Assembly (NCBI GenBank): GCA_945901845.1
Contig: CAMDLR010000004.1
Coordinates: forward strand, 1 to 64,000
Length of the DNA stretch: 64,000 bases
Direction: 5' to 3'
DNA from: Sediminibacterium ginsengisoli
Lineage (GTDB): Bacteria; Bacteroidota; Bacteroidia; Chitinophagales; Chitinophagaceae
Made by a program: the position numbers and the translations under genes. Below the pieces are notes generated by a model. The model was not told the origin of the DNA. It saw only the letters and a program-made list of their open reading frames with translations, and searched no databases. Numbering within the stretch: position 1 is the first letter of the stretch; each line of letters opens with the position of its first letter. This document shows positions 39,501 through 48,205 of this stretch, piece by piece.

Positions 39501-41168
39501 ATGAAAAATAAAAAGCACATACATTATTTTATTGCAGTAACACTGGCATTAGTTGGTATAGCTAATTTACAGTCATGCAATAAAAAATTAGACGATGCTT
39601 ACTTAAACCCTAACAACCCGATTGAAGGGGCTATAGAAGCCATATTACCTAACGTTATCAATCAAATGACATCAACAGCTGCACCCCCAACGGGTGGTGG
39701 TGGTGGATCTTATGGTCCAGCAGCAGAAGCTGTAACGCTTGGAAAATATATCCAATACTGGAATTCTTACACCACAGGTGATGTGTATGATCAAATGGGA
39801 GGTGTATTTGCTACTACTTCTGATGTAACGGGTATCGTTTGGGCCATGCATTATTATGGAATAGGTCCTAATGCCAAATACATCATTTCTAGAGGAACTG
39901 CACAAAAGAAATGGGATTATGTTGGTGTTGCTACAGCCATTTTTGCATGGAGCTGGTTAACCTTAACCGAAGAGCATGGTGAAGTTATTATGCGCCAAGC
40001 ATTTGATACCGAGCGTCAGCAGTTTGATTACGATCAGCAGGCAGACGTGTATGATTCTGTTAGAGTGATGTGTGATAATGCAATTGCATTTTTAAATAGA
40101 ACAGATGGTGCAGTAAGTGCAACCAACCTTAAATACGGTGACAACTATTTTTATGGTGGTGATGTAAACAAATGGAAAAAGTTTGTATATGCTGTTAAAG
40201 CGCGCACATTTGCGCACTTAAGTAACAAAGCCATTTATGCCTCTAAAAACTTCGCAGATTCTGTTATTAAATATTGTGATTTATCCATTAATTCAAATGC
40301 AGACAATGCGGTTCAAAAATGGGTAGGTGGTAATTTTAGTGGAACCAATAATTATTATGGTCCTTACCGTAGTAACATAGGTTCGCTTCGCCAGTCTGCA
40401 TTTATTGCAAACTTGTTAACTGGTACTAATACAGAATCTCCTTTTACAGGTATCATGGATCCACGTACGCCGTATTTGATCAATGAAAATACAAATGGTA
40501 CGTATAAAGGGGTAGTGCCTAACTTAGGTAACTCTGGTTTAGGCACATCTGATCAGCCAAAAAACTTTTGGAGAGCAGCATTTTCGTCCGTTTCAGTAAC
40601 TGCAGATTCTGGTCGTTATATTTTTAACAACCTGGCTCCATTTCCAATGTTAACTGCTGCAGAAGTAATGTTTACTAAAGCAGAAGCCGCATTTAGAAAA
40701 GGGAATAAAGCTTTAGCATTATCTACCTATAAAAGAGCGATTGAATTAAATTTTGAAATGCTTACTACGCAGTATCAATCTCGTATTCCTTGGGTAAATT
40801 TAATTACGCCAGCTTCTCAAGCGGCCTATTTGGCAGACCCTAAAGTAGTACCTGCAGATGCTAATTTGTTAACCCTTTCTCATATTATGTTGCAAAAATA
40901 CATCGCCCTATACGGACATGGATTTAATGAAACATGGACAGATATGCGTAGGTTTCACTATGTAGATTTAGACCCATCAACTGGTAAAAAAGTATATGCA
41001 GGGTTTACACCTCCTGCAACGCTTAATATTTATAATGCGGGTAAATTGGCTTACAGATGTCGTCCAAGATACAACTCTGAGTATTTATATAATATTCCAG
41101 CGTTGCAAAAAATTGGCGCTTTGGCATCTGATTACCATACCAAAGAACATTGGTTTTCATTACCATAA
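39501..41168 (+). CDS. SusD/RagB family lipoprotein
   Basis: Lipobox LQSC, SusD-like pattern, directly downstream of susC. Confidence 0.93.
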   Translation: MKNKKHIHYFIAVTLALVGIANLQSCNKKLDDAYLNPNNPIEGAIEAILPNVINQMTSTAAPPTGGGGGSYGPAAEAVTLGKYIQYWNSYTTGDVYDQMGGVFATTSDVTGIVWAMHYYGIGPNAKYIISRGTAQKKWDYVGVATAIFAWSWLTLTEEHGEVIMRQAFDTERQQFDYDQQADVYDSVRVMCDNAIAFLNRTDGAVSATNLKYGDNYFYGGDVNKWKKFVYAVKARTFAHLSNKAIYASKNFADSVIKYCDLSINSNADNAVQKWVGGNFSGTNNYYGPYRSNIGSLRQSAFIANLLTGTNTESPFTGIMDPRTPYLINENTNGTYKGVVPNLGNSGLGTSDQPKNFWRAAFSSVSVTADSGRYIFNNLAPFPMLTAAEVMFTKAEAAFRKGNKALALSTYKRAIELNFEMLTTQYQSRIPWVNLITPASQAAYLADPKVVPADANLLTLSHIMLQKYIALYGHGFNETWTDMRRFHYVDLDPSTGKKVYAGFTPPATLNIYNAGKLAYRCRPRYNSEYLYNIPALQKIGALASDYHTKEHWFSLP

Positions 41169-41192
41169 TCTTTAACAGTAAAAAAAAGTAAG

Positions 41193-42002
41193 ATGAAAAA
41201 AATTATAAAATATATAATGCCGTTGGCCCTTCTCTTTGTATTTGCTTCTTGCAAAAAAAATACAGGGGTTACCAATCAGCCTTATGATACCTATGGCACC
41301 CCTGCTAATAAGGGTCAGCTAAAAGTGAACCTAGCGTTTGCTTATGCAATTGATTACGCAAATTTGCGTATTAAATTAAATGGTGTATACGTAAGTAATT
41401 TGTTGCAATCACGTACGCCTTTTCCAGGAGGTGGGTACAATACCCGTGGTAGTAACTTTGCACTTTATATGAGTGTGCCACTAGGTACCAATGCAGTTTC
41501 AATTGTAATGCCAAAGTTTGATACTAATGTAGACTCTGTGGTATTATTTTCTACCAACGTAAATATTACAGATAATACACCACAAACACTTCATGTAACA
41601 GATACTGCTGCAAGCATGAAGTCGGTGCTTCTTAAAAACAATATTGTTGGTATTGCAGATGGTATTTGTAGGTTTAATTTTGTACACCTGATGCCAAATG
41701 TGCCTGCCGTAGATTTATACCTGAATGGTATTTTAATGAAGGCGAATATTCCTTATTTAGGCAACTCTGGTGCTATGGATATTCCAGTTGGTATCAATGC
41801 GCCAGGTTTTGTGTCTGGTACTTCTACTACATGGGCTATCCGCACGGCTGGCGCTGCTAGTACAACAGCTGCGCTGGTAAGTTATGCGAGTGCCAATGGA
41901 TTACAAAGTGGCGTTGCGCTTACTGGTTTTAGCATGGGCTACTCTGCTAATACAGGTGCAAGACTTCCTTATTTGTCGCTTACACTAGATAGAAACCAAT
42001 AG
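41193..42002 (+). CDS. DUF4397 domain-containing lipoprotein
   Basis: Lipobox FASC; VHLMPNVPAVDLYLNGILMKANIPYL resembles DUF4397. Confidence 0.8.
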   Translation: MKKIIKYIMPLALLFVFASCKKNTGVTNQPYDTYGTPANKGQLKVNLAFAYAIDYANLRIKLNGVYVSNLLQSRTPFPGGGYNTRGSNFALYMSVPLGTNAVSIVMPKFDTNVDSVVLFSTNVNITDNTPQTLHVTDTAASMKSVLLKNNIVGIADGICRFNFVHLMPNVPAVDLYLNGILMKANIPYLGNSGAMDIPVGINAPGFVSGTSTTWAIRTAGAASTTAALVSYASANGLQSGVALTGFSMGYSANTGARLPYLSLTLDRNQ

Positions 42003-42022
42003 TATTTACTATTCATATTTTG

Positions 42023-42059
42023 ACAGGGCGAAAAATTATATTTTTCGCCCTGTTTTTTT
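42023..42059 (+). terminator. Rho-independent terminator of the SusCD/DUF4397 group
   Basis: ACAGGGCGAAAAAT-TAT-ATTTTTCGCCCTGT followed by T7. Confidence 0.9.
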
Positions 42060-42097
42060 AATAAGGTTTGCGTCAATAGTTTTGTAAATTTGCATTC

Positions 42098-44521
42098 ATG
42101 AAGGTTAAATATTTGTTGCTTGTTGGGCTCATGTTTTGTGCGCCTTTTGTAGTGTCTGCACAAGTGTTGGATTCTATGCTTGCTGTTTACAAAGAAAACT
42201 ATCAACAAGAAAAATTACACATTCATTTTGATAAAGGCCTTTATTCAAAAGGAGAAACCATTTGGGGTAAGGCGTATATTTTAGCAGGCGAGGGCCTTTC
42301 GGATTATAGCAGAAATTTTTACGCAGATTGGTATGATGATGCAGGGCAACTTATCAAACATACCGTGCATCCAATTTTTGAATCTTCTGCAAAGCTACAG
42401 TTTGATATTCCTCAAAATTACAAGGGAACGCGCATTCGTATAAAAGCATACACCAGGTGGATGCTTAATTTTGATGCAGCCTTTATTTTTACCAAAGATA
42501 TTACAGTACAAGGTTCCGATTCAATAGCCAATTCAAAAAAAGTAGATCCTATTTATAAGCTCCAATTTTTTCCAGAAGGCGGTCAATTAATTGCCGGCTT
42601 ACAAGCACAAGTAGGTTTTTTGTCAGTCAATCAAAATGGCGACCCAGCACCCATTAAAGGAGCCATCTTTAATAGTAAAATGGCATTAATCGATTCTATC
42701 CAATCGGTACATGATGGTATGGGTGTATTTACTTTTTTTCCAGAAAAAGAGGAGTCGTATAACTGTATTTGGGTAGATGCTGCTGGCACAGTGCATACAA
42801 CCGCATTGCCTGCCGCAAAACCAGATGGCATTGTGATGCAAGCGGTGTTGCAAGGGGATAAGGCCAAAATAGTCATTCAGCGCCCGGGGGTAACTGCGAA
42901 AAACTTTTTACAACTACATGTTGTAGCATCCATGAATCAGCGCATGGTATACACTTCTACCATTCAGTTACAAACAAAAAAATCTGCAGCACTCGCCATG
43001 CCTACCGATAGTTTGCCTACCGGTGTTTTGCAAATTACAGTTTTTGACGCTGGATGGGTACCTGTTGCAGAGCGGGTTTTATTTATCAATAATAATTTGC
43101 ACGCTTTTTATCCATCGGTAAAAATGTTTACGCCTCGTTTATTTAAACGCGCTAAAAATACCATTGACATTGTGGTAGAAGATACTTTATTAAGTAATTT
43201 ATCGGTATCTGTTACCGATATCAATGCAGTACAGGACAATTCAAGTACTATTTTTTCTAATCTGCTATTACAAGGTGATATCAAAGGGGCTATTCCAAAT
43301 GCTGCAAATTATTTTTCAAGTACCGATGCTGAAATACCTGCTAAGTTAGATTTAGTGATGCTTACGCATGGTTGGCGCAAATACAATTGGGAAGATATGG
43401 TGAGCGGAAAATTGCCAAACTTGAAATATCAAATGGATAGTGACTATTTACAAATTAGAGGTGCAGTATATAATGGTGGAACTTTTGATAATAAATTGGT
43501 ACAGAGCATCACCATGGTTTTACAATCAAAAGATAGTAGCAAGCAGTATTTTTTTGCACCTATTGCTCGAGATGCGAGTTTTAGTCAGCGCGGGCTTATA
43601 TTTTTTGATACCGTTCGTGTGTTTTATAAAATCAATGGCGACAAAAAAGTAGCGCCAACTACCTTGGCTAATTTCACGTATAGTTTACCGACTGTTTTAT
43701 ATCCTACACAAATTCAGCTCTATCATTTTGCAAAACCCGATACAGCGGGGCTTTCTTATCTGATGTATATGGAAGCGCAAGCTAAAAAAATTAAAAAAAC
43801 ATTTGACTCGGTAGTGGTATTAAAAGAAGTAGTGGTGCAATCAAGAGCCAAATCGCCTATTGATGTATTAGACGAAAAATATACCTCAGGTTTATTTTCT
43901 AGTAAAGATAGTTACGCGTTTGATGTACAAAACGACAACCATGCAACAGGCGCTACCAACATATTTCAGTACTTGCAAAATTTAATTCCGGGTATGACGA
44001 TGTCGCTTCCGATACTCGGTGCTAATGGAGCAGAAGATGCCAATAGCAACAATGTGCCAGGCTTAAATTGGCGTGATGGAACGCCCGATATTTTTTTAAA
44101 TGAAATGCTTTCTGATGCCGAGCAAACCATGGGCATTCAAATGAGTGATATTGCGTACATCAAAGTTTTTCGTCCACCTTTTATGGGATCTTCTGGTTCT
44201 GGACCGTCAGGCGCTATTGCTATTTATACTAAAAAACCTACTGATCTAAAAAATGAAAGTTTAAAAGGATTGAGTAATGCCATTTTAACTGGGTATACCA
44301 ATTACAAAGAATTTTATAGTCCAAATTATACCGCAGCGCCAACTAAAGTACCTGATGTGCGTACTACTTTATATTGGAATCCGTATGTATTAACAGACAA
44401 GAAAACCAAGCTCGTTAAACTTGATTTTTTCAACAATGACGTGACAACAAAATTTAGAATTGTAGTAGAAGGTATGAATGCAGCAGGTAAGCTTACTCGA
44501 ATTGAAAAAATTATTCAATAA
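42098..44521 (+). CDS. Secreted protein with MG2-like N-terminal region and isolated TonB plug-like domain, no barrel
   Basis: HIHFDKGLYSKGETIWGKAYI (MG2-like); C-terminal ILGANGAEDANSNNVPGLNWRDGTPDIFLNEML...IAYIKVFRPPFMGSSGSGPSGAIAIYTKK is plug-like. Confidence 0.75.
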   Translation: MKVKYLLLVGLMFCAPFVVSAQVLDSMLAVYKENYQQEKLHIHFDKGLYSKGETIWGKAYILAGEGLSDYSRNFYADWYDDAGQLIKHTVHPIFESSAKLQFDIPQNYKGTRIRIKAYTRWMLNFDAAFIFTKDITVQGSDSIANSKKVDPIYKLQFFPEGGQLIAGLQAQVGFLSVNQNGDPAPIKGAIFNSKMALIDSIQSVHDGMGVFTFFPEKEESYNCIWVDAAGTVHTTALPAAKPDGIVMQAVLQGDKAKIVIQRPGVTAKNFLQLHVVASMNQRMVYTSTIQLQTKKSAALAMPTDSLPTGVLQITVFDAGWVPVAERVLFINNNLHAFYPSVKMFTPRLFKRAKNTIDIVVEDTLLSNLSVSVTDINAVQDNSSTIFSNLLLQGDIKGAIPNAANYFSSTDAEIPAKLDLVMLTHGWRKYNWEDMVSGKLPNLKYQMDSDYLQIRGAVYNGGTFDNKLVQSITMVLQSKDSSKQYFFAPIARDASFSQRGLIFFDTVRVFYKINGDKKVAPTTLANFTYSLPTVLYPTQIQLYHFAKPDTAGLSYLMYMEAQAKKIKKTFDSVVVLKEVVVQSRAKSPIDVLDEKYTSGLFSSKDSYAFDVQNDNHATGATNIFQYLQNLIPGMTMSLPILGANGAEDANSNNVPGLNWRDGTPDIFLNEMLSDAEQTMGIQMSDIAYIKVFRPPFMGSSGSGPSGAIAIYTKKPTDLKNESLKGLSNAILTGYTNYKEFYSPNYTAAPTKVPDVRTTLYWNPYVLTDKKTKLVKLDFFNNDVTTKFRIVVEGMNAAGKLTRIEKIIQ

Positions 44522-44529
44522 GCATTTGC

Positions 44530-44931
44530 TTATGCTGATTCTTTGTCAAATTCAAAATCGTCACTGTCTAATAGTTCACGTTCAATTTCTTCCATCATTA
44601 CAATGTCGGAAGCTTCACTTAGCGTGGGTGTTAGGTTGAGCACTTCTAATAGTCCTAATTCATCAAAAGCAGTTTCAAGTTTCGAGGAGAGGCAACACAT
44701 GACAAATGAGGCGCTTTTATCATAAAAAGCCTGTTGTAAATCTGTTAAGGTTTGACAAGCATCGGGCGCTATTTCTTCAACATTTTCTAGATTGAGCACC
44801 ATATTTTTTAATGGTGATTCTAGACATTTATTGCAAACAGTTACAATTTCTGCTGCTATAATGGCAGTAATTGTGGCTCCAGCAGGGGTTAAAAGCTGGT
44901 ATTTTTCTTTGGTATCAATTTTGAGTTCCAT
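44530..44931 (-). CDS. STAS domain-containing protein
   Basis: LNLENVEEIAPDACQTLTDLQQAFYDKSASFVMCCLSSKLETAFDELGLLEVLN pattern. Confidence 0.72.
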   Translation of the reverse strand: MELKIDTKEKYQLLTPAGATITAIIAAEIVTVCNKCLESPLKNMVLNLENVEEIAPDACQTLTDLQQAFYDKSASFVMCCLSSKLETAFDELGLLEVLNLTPTLSEASDIVMMEEIERELLDSDDFEFDKESA

Positions 44932-44940
44932 AGGATATGC

Positions 44941-44980
44941 GTGAAGTTAGTAAATGTGGATAATCCACACACAACTTCAC
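44941..44980. repeat. Two-tier inverted repeat in the STAS/clpC intergenic region
   Basis: GTGAAGTT...AACTTCAC outer arms enclosing TGTGGAT-A-ATCCACA. Confidence 0.85.
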
Positions 44981-44981
44981 T

Positions 44982-44989
44982 CAAAAATA
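44982..44989 (-). promoter_or_regulatory. TAnnTTTG -7 element for the STAS gene (TATTTTTG)
   Basis: Reverse complement of caaaaata, immediately upstream of the palindrome. Confidence 0.6.
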
Positions 44990-45022
44990 TTCGTTATAAT
45001 TGTATAAATCCAATTTTTGGTT

Positions 45023-47578
45023 ATGGATAATAATTTTTCGGCACAAGTAAAAGAAATCATTTCCTACAGTAGGGAAGAAGCGTTAAGGCTAGGGAACGAC
45101 TTTATTGGCACGGAGCATTTACTCCTAGGTCTAATAAGGGATGAAGAAAATACGGCCATTAAGGTGCTAAAACAGCTTAATGTAGACCTGTATGAGCTTC
45201 GCAAAGAGATTGAGCTAGCCGTAAAGGATAAGACGGGTAAAAACATTGCCAACATCAATAGTTTGCCCCTAACCAAACAGGCCGAAAAAGTAATTCGTGT
45301 TACTGTATTAGAAGCCAAGGCCCTTAAAAGCCCACTGGTAGAAACGGAGCACCTCATGTTAAGTATTTTAAAAAACAAAGAAAATATTGCCACGCAAATA
45401 CTGGGTCAATTTGATATTGATTACGACCTCTTTAGAACCGAGCTTGGCATGGTGGGAAGTTCAAGCCCTCTAAACGAGTTTCCAGAAGATAATGACAACG
45501 ACGATGATTTTGATGAAGAAAAAAGAGGCGGCGGATTTAGTCAGCCCAAAGCTGCAAAATCTCCGGCTGGGGCAAAAAGTAAAACACCGGTACTAGATAA
45601 TTTTGGTAGAGACATTACCAAATTAGCAGAAGTAGGAAATTTAGATCCTATTGTAGGTCGTGAGGCAGAAATTGAGCGCGTGAGCCAAATATTAAGTCGT
45701 AGAAAAAAGAACAATCCTATTTTAATTGGTGAGCCAGGTGTGGGTAAAACAGCGATTGTAGAAGGTCTAGCGCTTCGCATTGTGCAGCGCAAAGTAAGCC
45801 GTGTTTTATTTGATAAACGTGTTGTTTCATTAGACCTAGCAGCACTTGTAGCGGGTACTAAATACCGTGGTCAGTTTGAAGAGCGTATGAAAGCCATCAT
45901 GAATGAGCTTGAAAAAAATAGAGACGTTATTTTATTTATCGACGAAATACATACCATTGTTGGTGCTGGTGGTGCGAGTGGGTCACTGGATGCATCTAAC
46001 ATTGTAAAACCTGCGCTCGCAAGAGGAGAGCTCCAATGTATTGGCGCTTCTACACTTGATGAATACCGTATGCATATCGAAAAAGATGGTGCACTGGATA
46101 GACGTTTCCAAAAAGTATTGATTGAACCACCAAGTGTAGATGATACCATTGTTATTTTAAACAATATCAAATCTAAATACGAAGATTTTCATAACGTTAC
46201 TTATGGCGATGATGCTATTGAAGCTTGTGTAAAATTAAGTGACCGTTATATGACGGACCGTTTACTTCCGGACAAAGCCATTGATGTACTAGATGAAGTA
46301 GGTGCTAGGGTGCACTTAAAAAATATCAATGTGCCAGAAACGATAGTAGAACTTGAAAAAGAAATCGAAGCCGTTAAAAACGAAAAAAATAAAGTGGTAA
46401 AAAGTCAGCGTTTCGAAGAAGCAGCTGCACTCAGAGACACAGAAAAAAAATTAGGCGAATCGTTGGAGCAAGCAAAATCTGCTTGGGAAGAAGAGAGCAA
46501 GCACAAGCGTTATCCAATTTCTGAAGAAAATATTGCCGAAGTAGTGAGTATGATGACAGGTATTCCTGTTAAGCGTATGGTGCAAGCAGAAACAGACAAG
46601 CTACGCCGCATGAACGAAGAAATGAAGGGCATGGTTGTGGGTCAAGATGAAGCCATTTTAAAAGTGGTGAAAGCCATTCAACGCAATAGAGTAGGCTTAA
46701 AAGATCCTAAAAAACCAATTGGTACCTTTATATTTCTAGGTCCTACGGGTGTTGGTAAAACAGAATTAGCGCGCGCACTTGCGCGCAATATGTTTGAATC
46801 TGATGATGCGCTCATTCGTATTGATATGAGTGAATACATGGAAAAATTTACGGTGAGCCGTTTAATTGGTGCCCCTCCGGGTTATGTAGGTTATGAAGAG
46901 GGCGGACAGTTAACAGAAAAAGTAAGACGTAAACCATACTGTGTAATCTTATTAGACGAAATTGAAAAAGCGCATCCAGATATTTACAATATTTTATTGC
47001 AGGTACTCGATGATGGTCAATTAACAGATGGTCTAGGTCGTAAAATTGATTTCAAAAACACGCTTATTATTATGACTTCTAATATTGGCGTACGTCAATT
47101 AAAAGAGTTTGGTGATGGTGTTGGTTTTGCAACGGCAACACGTATTCAAAATGCCGAAGAAAACAACAAAGCAGTTATTGAAAAAGCATTGAAGCGTACT
47201 TTTTCGCCTGAATTTTTAAACCGTATTGATGATGTGGTGGTGTTTAATTCTTTAACCAAAGAGAACATCTTTAATATCATTGATATTTTGATGAATAGTG
47301 TAGAAAAGCGTTTGCAAAATTTAGGATTTAGTTTAGAGCTAACAGAAGCAGCCAAAGATTTTATTGCAGATAAAGGATATGATGTGCAGTATGGTGCAAG
47401 ACCACTACACAGAGCCATTCAAAAATATTTGGAAGATCCTCTAGCCGAAGAAATTTTAAACTTTACCATTACTGCAGGTGATACATTGATAGCTGACTTG
47501 GATAAAGAGGCAGGAAAAATTGTGTTCACTTTTAGTAAAAAAGTAACTGAAGACGAAAGCGCTAAAATAGAAGAGTAG
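45023..47578 (+). CDS. clpC: ATP-dependent Clp protease ATP-binding subunit
   Basis: Clp N-domain repeats, two AAA+ modules (GEPGVGKTAIVEGLA, GPTGVGKTELARALA), UVR-like EKNKVVKSQRFEEAAALRDTEKKL. Confidence 0.95.
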   Translation: MDNNFSAQVKEIISYSREEALRLGNDFIGTEHLLLGLIRDEENTAIKVLKQLNVDLYELRKEIELAVKDKTGKNIANINSLPLTKQAEKVIRVTVLEAKALKSPLVETEHLMLSILKNKENIATQILGQFDIDYDLFRTELGMVGSSSPLNEFPEDNDNDDDFDEEKRGGGFSQPKAAKSPAGAKSKTPVLDNFGRDITKLAEVGNLDPIVGREAEIERVSQILSRRKKNNPILIGEPGVGKTAIVEGLALRIVQRKVSRVLFDKRVVSLDLAALVAGTKYRGQFEERMKAIMNELEKNRDVILFIDEIHTIVGAGGASGSLDASNIVKPALARGELQCIGASTLDEYRMHIEKDGALDRRFQKVLIEPPSVDDTIVILNNIKSKYEDFHNVTYGDDAIEACVKLSDRYMTDRLLPDKAIDVLDEVGARVHLKNINVPETIVELEKEIEAVKNEKNKVVKSQRFEEAAALRDTEKKLGESLEQAKSAWEEESKHKRYPISEENIAEVVSMMTGIPVKRMVQAETDKLRRMNEEMKGMVVGQDEAILKVVKAIQRNRVGLKDPKKPIGTFIFLGPTGVGKTELARALARNMFESDDALIRIDMSEYMEKFTVSRLIGAPPGYVGYEEGGQLTEKVRRKPYCVILLDEIEKAHPDIYNILLQVLDDGQLTDGLGRKIDFKNTLIIMTSNIGVRQLKEFGDGVGFATATRIQNAEENNKAVIEKALKRTFSPEFLNRIDDVVVFNSLTKENIFNIIDILMNSVEKRLQNLGFSLELTEAAKDFIADKGYDVQYGARPLHRAIQKYLEDPLAEEILNFTITAGDTLIADLDKEAGKIVFTFSKKVTEDESAKIEE

Positions 47579-47599
47579 GAAATTAAAAATTATTTGGAG

Positions 47600-48160
47600 T
47601 TATTCGCCCCATCTATAACTATCTTGTTTTAGTCCAGCTAAATCAATAACACGGTCTACCACGGTAGCAGCTGCCTGCTCAATGGTGGTTGGTCTACTGT
47701 AAAACGATGGTGTGGCTGGGCAAATAATGCCGCCTGCTAGTGTTACCGTTTCCATGTTTTTGATATGGATCAGATTATATGGTGTTTCGCGCACCATTAA
47801 AATAAGCTTTCTTCTTTCTTTTAACACCACATCTGCGGCGCGGGTAATTAAATCATCGCTAATACCAGCTGCTACGCGGCCAAGGGTACCCATACTGCAG
47901 GGTGCCACAATCATGGTGTTATATCCCGCGGATCCAGAGGCAAATGGGGCATTAAAGTCAAACTTTTCGTAGTAATTAAAAGGGTAGTTGTTAAAATCGG
48001 TATTGCCTAGCTCGGTTTCCCATACTTCTTTGGCGTTTTTGCTCATGACAATACCCACCTGTGCAATTTGGGTGTTTAAGCCTGCTAATTTATCCAATAA
48101 AACTTTGGCATAAATAGAACCGCTGGCTCCAGTAATTGCAATGACAATATTGTGTTGCAT
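47600..48160 (-). CDS. ubiX: UbiX family flavin prenyltransferase
   Basis: IAITGASGSIYAKVLLDKL, APCSMGTLGRVAAGISDDLITRAADVVLKERRKLILMVRETP. Confidence 0.95.
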   Translation of the reverse strand: MQHNIVIAITGASGSIYAKVLLDKLAGLNTQIAQVGIVMSKNAKEVWETELGNTDFNNYPFNYYEKFDFNAPFASGSAGYNTMIVAPCSMGTLGRVAAGISDDLITRAADVVLKERRKLILMVRETPYNLIHIKNMETVTLAGGIICPATPSFYSRPTTIEQAAATVVDRVIDLAGLKQDSYRWGE

Positions 48161-48205
48161 GGGTATCTTTTGTACAATAACAAAAGTAGGCCTAAAAAGT
48201 TAAAA

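Noticed and set aside
39696-39715. Poly-glycine codon run (GGTGGTGGTGGTGGA) in the SusD homolog
   Set aside because: Short linker repeat; too short to argue for phase variation.
39672-39905. Antisense ORFs such as this one (and most short opposite-strand ORFs in the track)
   Set aside because: They lie wholly inside well-supported genes (here the SusD homolog), lack recognisable domains and are expected by chance.
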